Assembly (NCBI RefSeq): GCF_001458115.1
Contig: NZ_CZRP01000009.1
Span: forward strand, 186,001 to 250,000
Direction of reading: 5' to 3'
Length of the DNA: 64,000 nucleotides
Source: Gracilibacillus massiliensis
Lineage (GTDB): Bacteria; Bacillota; Bacilli; Bacillales; Amphibacillaceae
In this document: positions 42,543 to 51,102 of the stretch, piece by piece
How the letters are laid out: each line of letters begins with the position of its first letter
How positions within the stretch are numbered: position 1 is the first letter of the stretch
The notes under the pieces: generated by a model
Seen by the model: the letters and a program-made list of their open reading frames with translations, nothing else
What the model was told of the DNA's origin: nothing
The model's database searches: none
Made by a program: the position numbers and the translations under genes

Positions 42543-44055
42543 TTTTGCAGACGTTTTTCAAACAAGACAAGATCAGTTATGGCAAGCTCTGTTAGAACAT
42601 ATTCAAATTTCTTTTATCGCACTATTATTTGCTGTTCTTATCTCGATTCCATTAGGAATTTATTTGACAAAGGAAGAAAAAATTGCGGAACCGATTATTG
42701 GTGTAGCTGCCGTGCTACAAACGATTCCTTCACTGGCATTACTCGGTCTTTTCATTCCCTTATTTGGAATCGGTAAAGTACCTGCCATTATCGCATTGAT
42801 CCTATACGCATTATTGCCGGTTTTGCGCAATACCTATACCGGAATTAAAGAGGTAGATCCTTCATTAATAGAAGCAGCTACGGCAATGGGTATGAATACT
42901 TCCAAAAGATTAATGAGAGTAGAACTACCACTTGCTATGCCGGTCATTATGGCGGGTATCCGAACTTCCATGGTATTAATTGTTGGAACAGCTACACTTG
43001 CTGCACTAATTGGAGCAGGTGGTTTAGGCGATATCATTTTATTAGGAATTGATCGCAATAACACGTCCTTAATTATATTAGGTGCGATTCCGGCGGCATT
43101 GTTAGCAATTTTCTTTGACTTGCTTTTACGTAAGATGGAGAAATTTTCTTTCCGAAAATCATTCATTACACTGATCATTATCACTGTTATTTCGATTCTG
43201 TTTCTCGTCGTACCCAACCTTTTAAATAAGGAAGATGACACGTTGGTTATTGGTGGTAAATTAGGGACAGAACCGGAGATTTTGATTAATATGTACAAAC
43301 TTTTAATTGAAGATGAAACAGATCTAAATGTAGAATTAGAACCCAGTCTCGGTAAAACTTCCTTTTTATTTAATGCATTAGAATCAGGTAGCATTGATCT
43401 ATACCCGGAATTCACCGGTACTGCATTATCACAGTTCTTAAATGAAACTGCGACAAGTAATGATGAAGAAGAGGTATACAAACAAGCACAGGCTGGTTTA
43501 TTAGAAGAATTTGATCTGGCCTTCTTACAACCGATGGAATTCAACAACACCTATACATTAGCTGTAACACAAGAATTCGCTGAACAATACGATTTGGAAA
43601 CCATCTCAGATTTAAAAGCGGTGGAAAGTGAAGTGCAAGCTGGCTTCACCTTAGAATTCTCTGATCGAGAGGATGGTTATTTAGGTATTCAAGACTTATA
43701 TGGTTTAGAATTTCCAAACCTTACAACAATGGAGCCGCAGCTACGATATTCTGCCATCGAAGAAGGGGATATTAATCTAATTGATGCTTACTCAACAGAC
43801 AGTGAATTAAGAAGATATAATTTAAAGGTTTTGGAAGATGATCAAAATCTTTTCCCTCCATACCAGGGTGCACCGCTACTAAGACAAGAAACGATTGATC
43901 GTTATCCAGAGTTGGAAGAGGTACTGAACCAATTAGCAGGAAAAATTAGTGATGATCAAATGAGAGAAATGAATTACCAAGTAGCAGTTGAAGGTGTAAG
44001 TGCTGAAGAAACAGCACGAAACTATTTACAAGAAGAAGGTTTACTGGAGGACTGA
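42535..44055 (+). CDS. opuFB: Compatible-solute ABC transporter, fused permease and substrate-binding domain (OpuF type)
   Basis: A 506-residue fusion. Residues about 15-215 form the BPD_transp_1 permease (AVLQTIPSLALLGLFIPLFGIG, then EAATAMGMNTSKRLMRVELPLAMPVIMAG in pieces and GAGGLGDII); a last membrane segment spans 212-230; residues about 235-500 are an extracellular OpuAC-type binding domain (LVIGGKLGTEPEILINMYK, DLYPEFTGTALSQFL, DAYSTDSELRRYNLKVLEDD, FPPYQGAPLLR). The permease dimer therefore carries two binding domains. This matches OpuFB. It would import betaine-like solutes under salt stress. Confidence 0.9.
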   Translation: MSNFADVFQTRQDQLWQALLEHIQISFIALLFAVLISIPLGIYLTKEEKIAEPIIGVAAVLQTIPSLALLGLFIPLFGIGKVPAIIALILYALLPVLRNTYTGIKEVDPSLIEAATAMGMNTSKRLMRVELPLAMPVIMAGIRTSMVLIVGTATLAALIGAGGLGDIILLGIDRNNTSLIILGAIPAALLAIFFDLLLRKMEKFSFRKSFITLIIITVISILFLVVPNLLNKEDDTLVIGGKLGTEPEILINMYKLLIEDETDLNVELEPSLGKTSFLFNALESGSIDLYPEFTGTALSQFLNETATSNDEEEVYKQAQAGLLEEFDLAFLQPMEFNNTYTLAVTQEFAEQYDLETISDLKAVESEVQAGFTLEFSDREDGYLGIQDLYGLEFPNLTTMEPQLRYSAIEEGDINLIDAYSTDSELRRYNLKVLEDDQNLFPPYQGAPLLRQETIDRYPELEEVLNQLAGKISDDQMREMNYQVAVEGVSAEETARNYLQEEGLLED

Positions 44056-44111
44056 TTCATATCAGCCCTCCCTTTTTGCATGTTACAATGAACGGCAGGA
44101 AGGTGATTTGT

Positions 44112-44534
44112 ATGAAAAAAATATTAGATCATATCGGTGTAGCTGTTCGAGATTTAGACGCAAGTATCGATTTTTATATAGGTATATTAGGTGGAGAATT
44201 GATCGATCGTTATCGTAGTGAGGCCATTGGTGTTGAGAGTGAGATCGCGATCATTGATGTAAATGGGGCACGTACTGAGCTATTAATGCCGACAAATAAT
44301 ACGACATCTCCGATTGCTCGTTTTATTAAACAAAAGGGCAAGGGCGTCCACCACATTGCATACCAGGTCGAAAATTTAGATACAGCAATAGCTGATTTAA
44401 AAGAAAAAGGGATTCGAGTAATGGAAGATACACGACGTGTCAATAAGCATGGTAGACGCTTAATTTATTTAAATCCCGCTGATACAGAAGGAACGATTAT
44501 TGAGTATTGTGATTATCCAGAAAAATTAAAATAA
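44112..44534 (+). CDS. VOC family protein, methylmalonyl-CoA epimerase-like
   Basis: A 140-residue protein with the epimerase pattern: LDHIGVAVRDLDASIDFYIGILG at the start (metal-binding His), ARTELLMPTN (metal Glu), KGVHHIAYQVENLDTAIADLKEKG (second His) and GTIIEYCDY at the end (last Glu). All four metal ligands of the family are present. I start at the ATG at 44112 behind GGAAGGTG. The gene lies alone, without mutase genes, so the substrate may differ from methylmalonyl-CoA. Confidence 0.8.
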   Translation: MKKILDHIGVAVRDLDASIDFYIGILGGELIDRYRSEAIGVESEIAIIDVNGARTELLMPTNNTTSPIARFIKQKGKGVHHIAYQVENLDTAIADLKEKGIRVMEDTRRVNKHGRRLIYLNPADTEGTIIEYCDYPEKLK

Positions 44535-44557
44535 CTATACATGCGAGGAGGATAATT

Positions 44558-45736
44558 ATGCAAAAAACACAAATTCCAACAGCATTTTTAAAAGATTTTC
44601 ATGTCTTTATGGATTATTTACAAAAACATGATGTCAAGTTCACTAAAACAAAAAAGCAAATCGGACTAAAATACTTACCTGAGATCAACCAATTATTATC
44701 GATAAAATTGGATGGGATAAGAAAGAATGCTGGACAAAACTTTTATCCAACGATTGATTTTCTGTTTTCGATAGCGTTAACCGCTAATTTCATCCGAATC
44801 GCTTCAAAAGAAATTAAAGTAACAAGTAATTGGGAATGGTTTCAAACATTAAATGAAGTAGAACAATATTTTGTTTTGTTAGAAACGGTTTGGATCGACC
44901 TAGATTGGAACCTGTCTCATGAAAGAGCGTCTGCTACATTTTATGACATTATAGATGATGTCGGCTTTGAATGTAGTAACGCGATCATAAGTCAAAAAAA
45001 ATTAAAAATAGAGGAATTACTAGTGGATGATAATATTTGGTATCTTTATTTTGAATGGATGGGTTTTTGGAATACGGAAAATGAAGATATTGCTCACAAT
45101 ATGAGAGACTTCCAACCTCGTAAAGTCTATCATTCACTTACGATGACTGATTTCGGCAAACATTTGTTAACCATTTTGTATACTAAACGCAATATCGAAT
45201 ATTGGAACAAGCCTCTTATGGCGCAAGAAGGTATTTGGAATCCGATACCAGGTATCATGGATCAAAGTGATGAATATGAGCCTTTTATTAATGCTTTTAA
45301 ACCACTATTCCCTAATGATCTTCATCAATCATTAGCACGAGATCTTACACTAGCTTTTCAAGAAGGGCAACATTTATTTCATATTTATTATTCCGATGAT
45401 ATTTGGGCTGATGTATGCTTGCCAGCTGATTACACATTGGAACACTTACATGATGCGATTATGCAGGCATTCGACATGCTAGATGATCACCTCTATTCAT
45501 TTTTTCTCGATAATAAAAGATGGTCCTCTAAACAGGAAATATCGTGTCCGTTTGATGTTATGAATCCGTTCCATACAGATGAAATTAGTATTGGCGAGTT
45601 AGCTTTGAAAAAAGGGCAACCGTTTCTTTATGTGTATGATTTTGGAGCTGAAACTACTTTTCAAATATCATTCAAAGGGATAGACAATACATGTGAGGTT
45701 GGTATTTTAGATAAAAACGGAACTCTGGAATATTAA
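44558..45736 (+). CDS. Plasmid pRiA4b ORF-3-like domain protein
   Basis: A 392-residue protein. The C-terminal 170 residues form the PRiA4_ORF3 domain: ADYTLEHLHDAIMQAFDMLDDHLYSFFLDN (in pieces) and LKKGQPFLYVYDFGAETTFQI, the YxYDFGD-like signature with Ala in place of Asp. The N-terminal half is helical and not recognised. The family is named after a plasmid gene and is often found near mobile elements, but no transposase lies here. Function unknown. Confidence 0.75.
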   Translation: MQKTQIPTAFLKDFHVFMDYLQKHDVKFTKTKKQIGLKYLPEINQLLSIKLDGIRKNAGQNFYPTIDFLFSIALTANFIRIASKEIKVTSNWEWFQTLNEVEQYFVLLETVWIDLDWNLSHERASATFYDIIDDVGFECSNAIISQKKLKIEELLVDDNIWYLYFEWMGFWNTENEDIAHNMRDFQPRKVYHSLTMTDFGKHLLTILYTKRNIEYWNKPLMAQEGIWNPIPGIMDQSDEYEPFINAFKPLFPNDLHQSLARDLTLAFQEGQHLFHIYYSDDIWADVCLPADYTLEHLHDAIMQAFDMLDDHLYSFFLDNKRWSSKQEISCPFDVMNPFHTDEISIGELALKKGQPFLYVYDFGAETTFQISFKGIDNTCEVGILDKNGTLEY

Positions 45737-45740
45737 GGAT

Positions 45741-45779
45741 ATAAAACAAGTCGGTCAATGGATGAGCGGCTTGTTTTAT
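45741..45779. terminator. Bidirectional terminator
   Basis: Perfect ten-base stem ATAAAACAAG / CTTGTTTTAT between convergent genes. Confidence 0.8.
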
Positions 45780-45780
45780 G

Positions 45781-46101
45781 TTAAATTAGATTTTGGTATT
45801 CTCTTTTTCCATAAAGTACTCGCATAATAATCACTTCTCTTTTTCTTTCATTAACTAAATAAAAACAAATATAATGATGAATGATTAATTTTCGATAACC
45901 TTTTTGCAAAAGTGTTTTATCTTTAACATAGCTACCGTGAAAGGGATAATGAATTAGCTTCAAAAAACTATTTTCCATTGTGACCATTAAATCATCAGCG
46001 GCTTGTTGGTTGTATAATTCTTCCACAATATAACGATAAATGCTTTCCATATCATCCTTTGCTACAGCAGTGAATTTCAATGAAAAGCTACCTTTTTCCA
46101 T
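45781..46101 (-). CDS. RelE/ParE family toxin
   Basis: A 106-residue toxin: LKFTAVAKDDMESIYRYIVEEL at the start, then LKLIHYPFHGSYVKD and GYRKLIIHHYICFYLVNERKREVIIMRVLYGKREY at the end (in pieces), the RelE/ParE strand pattern with the basic RVLYGKR segment. The fold can be an mRNA interferase (RelE) or gyrase poison (ParE); it cannot be decided here. It overlaps the antitoxin gene by 14 bases and follows it in the operon. Confidence 0.88.
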   Translation of the reverse strand: MEKGSFSLKFTAVAKDDMESIYRYIVEELYNQQAADDLMVTMENSFLKLIHYPFHGSYVKDKTLLQKGYRKLIIHHYICFYLVNERKREVIIMRVLYGKREYQNLI

Positions 46102-46354
46102 ATTTATTCCTTAATTCTTCAAATACTGCTTCTGCTTCGTATAATGAATCTGTTGTTTTTAATTGTTCCTCAGCTTTGGCAAGCTTTTCATATAGTTCTA
46201 ATCTTGCTGTTTGTTCTTCGTATACCTCCATGCTCATTAGTACCATGTCACCATACCCATTTTTTGTAATAAATATTGGTTCCTTACTTTGATGGCATAA
46301 TTCTGAAATTTCTGTTGTATTTCTCAAATCTTTAATCGGTCTTATTTCCGGCAT
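46088..46354 (-). CDS. Phd/YefM family antitoxin
   Basis: An 88-residue antitoxin: MPEIRPIKDLRNTTEISELC and EPIFITKNGYGDMVLMSMEVYEE are the Phd/YefM DNA-binding signature, followed by an acidic helical C-terminus that would wrap the toxin. The start at 46354 follows GGAGGAG; the in-frame ATG at 46378 lies inside the operator and is not used. A perfect palindrome over the promoter indicates autorepression. Confidence 0.9.
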   Translation of the reverse strand: MPEIRPIKDLRNTTEISELCHQSKEPIFITKNGYGDMVLMSMEVYEEQTARLELYEKLAKAEEQLKTTDSLYEAEAVFEELRNKYGKR

Positions 46355-46378
46355 AAAATCTCCTCCGTTATATTTCAT

Positions 46379-46403
46379 GACATAATTATAGCATAATTAT
46401 GTC
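46379..46403 (-). promoter_or_regulatory. Promoter and palindromic operator of the toxin-antitoxin operon
   Basis: GACATAATTAT (46379-46389) and ATAATTATGTC (46393-46403) form a perfect 11-base inverted repeat. On the minus strand it contains the extended -10 TGCTATAAT, so the antitoxin would cover the promoter. Confidence 0.85.
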
Positions 46404-46438
46404 GTTCCAGAAAGACAGACCTCTTATTTATGAAACCC

Positions 46439-46528
46439 TCAACACCTTCTTATACTTTTTGCTGACCCACACATACATGGATCATTACGGCCGTTTTCTG
46501 ATGGAACTTTCAAACTCTTTTTAGACAT
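46439..46528 (-). pseudogene. SEC-C-type zinc-motif peptide, degenerate
   Basis: A 29-codon frame reading MSKKSLKVPSENGRNDPCMC and ending SIRRC before a TGA. It is an altered SEC-C motif (normally GRNDPCPCGSGKKYKKCC): the first two Cys remain, but the final Cys/His is replaced by the stop. No good Shine-Dalgarno. It is probably the remains of a small SEC-C protein. Confidence 0.5.
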
Positions 46529-46630
46529 TTCTGGCAATTTTGTCCTTCTTTTTTTGTTTTATGGAAGATATACCAACTAGAAGAGTTAAAAATAATAAGA
46601 CTAATAACCCTACCTTTTTTTACCAGACTT

Positions 46631-47524
46631 TCACCCTAAAATCCCCGCTAACAGATCCGGATAATCCGTAAAAATTCCTGTCACACCCCATTCTAATAAT
46701 TTTCTCATCTCATCTGGCTGATTAACGGTATAAGCATGAACCAGTAAATCAGCTTTTCTTAATTCTGTGATACTTTGCAGGTCTAACGATTTAAAATTAA
46801 TCCCAACACCTACTGCATATTGTTTTATAGCATTTGGATCTTCTGGTGGTTGTTTCAATAACTGGATCAAGGGAATCGATTGATCGTGTTTATGAACCTG
46901 TTGTAAAGCTTCGGCACTAAAGGATTGTATAATTACGGACCCTTCTCTTCTATCTTTTCTGAGTAAATCATGAGCAGATAACACCTCAAGCAATTTATCA
47001 ATCATATCTGGATAAAGCTTTGGAGTTTTAATCTCAATATAATAATTGGCCTCATTGCCGAAATGCTCAATCACCTCCGTTAGAGTAGGTACATCTAAAT
47101 GAGCAAAATTATCATTCGCTACACTGGGATTTTTCTGGTTGAACCATGATCCAGCGTCTAGCGCTTTAATCTCCTTTAATTCCATTTCACTGACTAACTG
47201 CTGATGATTTGTTGTTCTTTCAAGACTTTGGTCATGAATCGCAACAAGCTCACCATCGGCACTCATATGTAAATCTATTTCTAAATAATCCGCCCCCATT
47301 TTTTGAGCATATTCATAAGATACTAAAGTATGTTCAGGCGCATGAGCCGAAGCACCACGATGAGCAATATTTACAATACGATTGGGAGATAACAGAGATT
47401 GAGAGCGATCATTTTCAAATTCTTTTATGCTCGTTATTTCTTTTGAGCTTGATAAATCCGTCATATAACCAACCAATACAAAAAGTAGCAACAACAAAAG
47501 TATCCACTTTGAAATTTTTTTCAT
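46631..47524 (-). CDS. Glycerophosphodiester phosphodiesterase, membrane-anchored
   Basis: A GDPD-family enzyme of 297 residues with an N-terminal membrane segment (residues 5-22), so it works outside the membrane. Motifs: NIAHRGASAHAPEHTLVSYE (catalytic His and Glu), LEIDLHMSADGELVAIHDQSLERTTN in pieces with the second catalytic His, YIEIKTPKLYP, and FTDYPDLL at the end. It hydrolyses glycerophosphodiesters, possibly lipoteichoic acid or phospholipid head groups, to glycerol-3-phosphate. AAGGTGG precedes ATG 47524. It is divergent from the glycosyltransferase operon, so both may concern membrane glycolipids or LTA. Confidence 0.88.
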   Translation of the reverse strand: MKKISKWILLLLLLFVLVGYMTDLSSSKEITSIKEFENDRSQSLLSPNRIVNIAHRGASAHAPEHTLVSYEYAQKMGADYLEIDLHMSADGELVAIHDQSLERTTNHQQLVSEMELKEIKALDAGSWFNQKNPSVANDNFAHLDVPTLTEVIEHFGNEANYYIEIKTPKLYPDMIDKLLEVLSAHDLLRKDRREGSVIIQSFSAEALQQVHKHDQSIPLIQLLKQPPEDPNAIKQYAVGVGINFKSLDLQSITELRKADLLVHAYTVNQPDEMRKLLEWGVTGIFTDYPDLLAGILG

Positions 47525-47717
47525 AATCGACCACCTTCTTCTTCTCATTATACGGAATCCTCATCTCAACTGATAGAAAAAGTACGATTCTTAACAAAAA
47601 CTAAAAATTTGGCAAATGTTTAACACAACTTTATATTTTCTTAATAAAATTTCTTTATACTATTTTAATACGGGCATGCATATTGTTTTCATGAATAAAA
47701 CATTGGGGGGATTACGA

Positions 47718-48884
47718 ATGAAAATTTTAATCACAACTGAGTGTTATCTTCCTGTTATTAATGGAGTCGTCACATCCATCGTTAATTTGCGCAAAGAATT
47801 ACAAAAGATGGACCATGATGTACGCATTCTGACACTGTCGACTAAGAATAAATCCTTTCATCAAGATGGCATCTATTATATGAGTTCGTTAAGTATTGGA
47901 AAAATATATCCTGGTGCCAGAATTTCGTTATCTACCCATCATTCGTTTCTAGAAGAGATTTTAGAATGGAAGCCTGACATTATTCACAGTCAATGTGAAT
48001 TTAGTACCTTTCGTATTGCAAAACACATTTCTAAAATGTTACACATTCCTATTCTACACACCTACCACACTGTTTATGAAGATTATACCCACTACTTCTC
48101 ACCGAATCATAAATGGGGAAAAGCGATGGTATCTCTATTTAGTAAAAAAATATTAAAACATGCAGCAGCTATCATAGCACCTACTAAAAAAGTTCACGCC
48201 CTCTTACTTAGCTATGGAGTAGATCGACCAATACATATTGTCCCTACCGGCATCAATTTACAACAGTTCTCTATTGTAAAAGAGAAACGTTATATTTATG
48301 AAGCCTATAAGATCCCGTATGATCATCAGCTACTTTTATTTGTCGGTCGTCTCGCGAAGGAAAAAAATGTAGAAGAGATATTAACTTACTTCGCCCAATT
48401 GTCTCAGTCAAAGCTAAGCTTGTTAATTGTAGGAGATGGACCACATCGTGATTATTTACAACAATATGCACAAAACTTATCAATCGAGAAACAAGTAATT
48501 TTTACAGGATTAATAGAACCTAACGATATTTCATCTTATTACCAAGCTGCCGACTTATTTGTAAGTGCATCAAACAGTGAAACACAAGGTCTAACGTATA
48601 TAGAAGCATTAGCTAGTGGCCTTCCAGCTATATGCCGAAAAGACCCATGCTTAGAAAATGTAGTTACAAATGGGGTGAACGGTTGGCAATATGATGATTA
48701 TACTGATTTTAAAAATATCGTTGATCGACTCTTAGCAACTCCAACGCTTTATCAACAATTTTCCAATAATGCAAGGCAAGGAGCCATTCAGAATTATTCT
48801 TCAAAATCTTTTGCCGTAAAAATGGAAGGTATATATATCGATACTATTGCCTCATACTATTTAAAAACGGAATATATTTATTAA
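47718..48884 (+). CDS. Glycosyltransferase family 4, probable diacylglycerol glucosyltransferase
   Basis: A 388-residue GT-B enzyme. It starts MKILITTECYLPVINGVVTS, has LHTYHTVYEDYTHYF, the NDP-sugar domain with LLFVGRLAKEKNVEEIL near residue 203, and the E-x7-E element SNSETQGLTYIEALASGLP. These are features of the 1,2-diacylglycerol 3-alpha-glucosyltransferases (alMGS, BgsB, LafA), which make the glycolipid anchor of lipoteichoic acid. The ATG at 47718 follows GGGGGG by six to seven bases. It is followed without gap by the TVP38 gene. Confidence 0.85.
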   Translation: MKILITTECYLPVINGVVTSIVNLRKELQKMDHDVRILTLSTKNKSFHQDGIYYMSSLSIGKIYPGARISLSTHHSFLEEILEWKPDIIHSQCEFSTFRIAKHISKMLHIPILHTYHTVYEDYTHYFSPNHKWGKAMVSLFSKKILKHAAAIIAPTKKVHALLLSYGVDRPIHIVPTGINLQQFSIVKEKRYIYEAYKIPYDHQLLLFVGRLAKEKNVEEILTYFAQLSQSKLSLLIVGDGPHRDYLQQYAQNLSIEKQVIFTGLIEPNDISSYYQAADLFVSASNSETQGLTYIEALASGLPAICRKDPCLENVVTNGVNGWQYDDYTDFKNIVDRLLATPTLYQQFSNNARQGAIQNYSSKSFAVKMEGIYIDTIASYYLKTEYIY

Positions 48885-49481
48885 ATGAACAGAAGATCTC
48901 TATTAAAGATTGGATGGCACTTTTTAACTACTCTAACTTTCATCGCATCGATATGCTTTATCATATATGGCTTTGAGCATGCTCTCTTTTATTCCGAGCA
49001 GGCATTAGACAACTTTCTTGGCCAATTTGGATTTTGGGCACCCATTCTATTTATTATTTTTCAATTTATGCAGGTGATCCTTCCTATTGTGCCTGGTGGA
49101 ATTGGTTGTCTCGCAGGAATATTAATATTTGGGCCAATCATGGGTTTAATTTATAACTATATTGGTATTTGTTTAGGTTCTATCGCTACCTTCGCGATTG
49201 CCAGAAATTACGGGACTACTTTTATTTCATTTTTTGTCAGTAAAAAACTTCGGGATAAATATCAGCTATGGGTTAACCATCACAGATTTCACTTTCTCTT
49301 CACATTGGCGATATTTTCACCAATTGCACCTGACGATTATTTATGTTTTCTAGCAGGAACAACAAAAATGACCTACCAAAAATTTATCACAATCATTCTA
49401 ATCGGTAAGCCACTTCCAATCATTATTTTTAGTTTTGGTCTCGAATGGATTTTCAAACATCTCGTATCATGGTTGAGTTAA
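48885..49481 (+). CDS. TVP38/TMEM64 (DedA-superfamily) membrane protein
   Basis: A 198-residue protein with about five membrane helices, including QVILPIVPGGIGCLAGILIFG, the family's F/I-xx-P-xx-P/GG re-entrant region, and FSPIAPDDYLCFLAGTTKM in the second half, the other re-entrant loop. Members of the superfamily are thought to move phospholipids across the membrane. The ATG follows the preceding TAA directly. Its place between two glycosyltransferases suggests lipid or glycolipid translocation. Confidence 0.85.
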   Translation: MNRRSLLKIGWHFLTTLTFIASICFIIYGFEHALFYSEQALDNFLGQFGFWAPILFIIFQFMQVILPIVPGGIGCLAGILIFGPIMGLIYNYIGICLGSIATFAIARNYGTTFISFFVSKKLRDKYQLWVNHHRFHFLFTLAIFSPIAPDDYLCFLAGTTKMTYQKFITIILIGKPLPIIIFSFGLEWIFKHLVSWLS

Positions 49482-49493
49482 TGGAGGATAAAT

Positions 49494-50483
49494 ATGAAAG
49501 TACTATTATATGCCGGCTCCTTGAAGTTAGTGGATAAAAGTGGAGTCGGCCAAGCGATGAAGCATCAAAAGAAGGCACTAGAATTAGTAAACATTCCACA
49601 TACGTTAAATAGTAAAGAGGAATATGATATTATCCACCTTAACACCATCTTTCCGAACGCATTATGGATGGCATGGCTGGCAAAACGCCGCAAAAAAAAG
49701 ATTATCTATTATGCTCATTCTACTATGGAGGATTTTCGTGATTCATTTATTGGCTCCAATTTATTAGCACCTCTTTTTAAGAAATGGATAACGTTTTGCT
49801 ATAACCATGGAGACATTGTAATCACACCAACAAACTACTCTCAAACCATATTAGAAACCTATGCTATAAAACGGCCGATCTATACTTTAACAAACGGAAT
49901 AGATACTGGATACTTTAAAAAGACAGAAAGAGGACGTCAACGTTTTCGAAAAAAATATGGTATAAATAAAGAAGAGAAAGTCATCTTATCTGTTGGACAT
50001 TATATGGAACGAAAAGGGATTATCGATTTCGTAAAACTAGCAGAAAAAATGCCGACTTATCAATTCTTTTGGTTCGGATATACAAATCTACATTTGGTTC
50101 CAGCTAATGTGAAGCGCGCTCTTCAACGCAAACTACCTAACCTTCATTTTCCTGGATATATTTCAAGACAAGAATTATCTGATGCTTATGCTGGCAGTGA
50201 TTTGTTTCTTTTTTTGACTCATGAGGAAACGGAAGGGATCGTTTTATTAGAAGCATTAGCCGCTAAAATACCCATATTAATAAGGGATATACCAATTTAT
50301 AAGGATTGGTTACAGAATGGACAGACTGTCTACAAAGGAAGGACACTAGAAGACTTCGAGCAAACCAGTAAGGATATTATAGAGCAACGATTACCTGATT
50401 TATCTGAAAATGGATTCCAATTAGCTCTTGAACGTGATATTAAAGTAGTAAGCCATAAATTAATGGAGCTCTATCAATTATAA
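49494..50483 (+). CDS. Glycosyltransferase family 4, probable glycolipid synthase
   Basis: A 329-residue GT-B enzyme starting MKVLLYAGSLKLVDKSGVGQ, with IIYYAHSTMEDF, VILSVGHYMERKGIIDFV near residue 163 and the E-x7-E element HEETEGIVLLEALAA. It resembles the second enzyme of Gram-positive glycolipid pathways (BgsA, LafB, CpoA), which adds a second sugar to monoglucosyl-diacylglycerol. GGAGG precedes the ATG, twelve bases after the TVP38 stop. It is the last gene of the operon. Confidence 0.85.
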   Translation: MKVLLYAGSLKLVDKSGVGQAMKHQKKALELVNIPHTLNSKEEYDIIHLNTIFPNALWMAWLAKRRKKKIIYYAHSTMEDFRDSFIGSNLLAPLFKKWITFCYNHGDIVITPTNYSQTILETYAIKRPIYTLTNGIDTGYFKKTERGRQRFRKKYGINKEEKVILSVGHYMERKGIIDFVKLAEKMPTYQFFWFGYTNLHLVPANVKRALQRKLPNLHFPGYISRQELSDAYAGSDLFLFLTHEETEGIVLLEALAAKIPILIRDIPIYKDWLQNGQTVYKGRTLEDFEQTSKDIIEQRLPDLSENGFQLALERDIKVVSHKLMELYQL

Positions 50484-50498
50484 GAGCTCCACTTTTAT
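50465..50498 (+). terminator. Terminator of the glycosyltransferase operon
   Basis: Perfect stem GGAGCTC / GAGCTCC that includes the stop codon, followed by ACTTTTATTT. Confidence 0.75.
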
Positions 50499-51061
50499 TT
50501 CCACTTATCAATATATTCTCCCTGATAACCCTTTAATCGTTGAATAAGTTTTTCTGATTCGTTTTCAATCACAACTAAATCTCTGTATGCCGGTTTGACA
50601 AAACCTTGCTCGATCATATGATCAAATAAAGTCATAATCGGATCATAATAATTATTGATATTAAGTAAGGCACATGGTTTATTGTGGTAGCCAATTTGCG
50701 CCCATGTGAAAACTTCAAACCACTCTTCTAGTGTTCCCGTACCACCTGGTAATGCAATAAAGCCATCCGCATAATCAGCCATCATCGCTTTTCTTTCATG
50801 CATTGTGTTCACCACATGCAGTTTCGTTAGTTTATCATGGGCAATTTCCACATTGCTCAGCTTTTCTGGAATGACACCGATCGCGTTACCACCAGATTCT
50901 AAAACCCCATCGGCAACAGCTCCCATACAACCAACATTCGAGCCGCCATATACTAAATCAATGCTTTCTTTGGCTAAAAGTTGTCCTAATCGTTTGGCTT
51001 CTTGAACATATATCGGATCATTTCCACAGCTTGATCCACAATACACTGCTACTGTTTTCAA
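50495..51061 (-). CDS. LOG family protein (YvdD-like nucleotide phosphoribohydrolase)
   Basis: A 188-residue Rossmann-like enzyme: VAVYCGSSCGNDPIY, LVYGGSNVGCMGAVADGV, MHERKAMM and the signature PGGTGTLEEWFEVFTW. LOG proteins release free base from cytokinin riboside-5'-monophosphate or hydrolyse AMP; in bacilli the natural substrate is unclear. I set the start at TTG 51061, seven bases behind GGGGGA, which restores the usual (M)KTVAVYCGS beginning. Confidence 0.88.
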   Translation of the reverse strand: MKTVAVYCGSSCGNDPIYVQEAKRLGQLLAKESIDLVYGGSNVGCMGAVADGVLESGGNAIGVIPEKLSNVEIAHDKLTKLHVVNTMHERKAMMADYADGFIALPGGTGTLEEWFEVFTWAQIGYHNKPCALLNINNYYDPIMTLFDHMIEQGFVKPAYRDLVVIENESEKLIQRLKGYQGEYIDKWK

Positions 51062-51102
51062 ATGTAAGTCCCCCAATCTAACTTGCTTTATGTACATTCT
51101 CT

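Noticed and set aside
42834-43550. 238-codon minus-strand frame inside opuFB
   Set aside because: It is the antisense of a clearly coding permease/binding-protein gene; no RBS and no recognisable domain.
44558-45736. Mobile-element passenger gene (pRiA4b ORF-3 domain) as evidence of a transposon
   Set aside because: No transposase, terminal repeats or base-composition change is visible around it.
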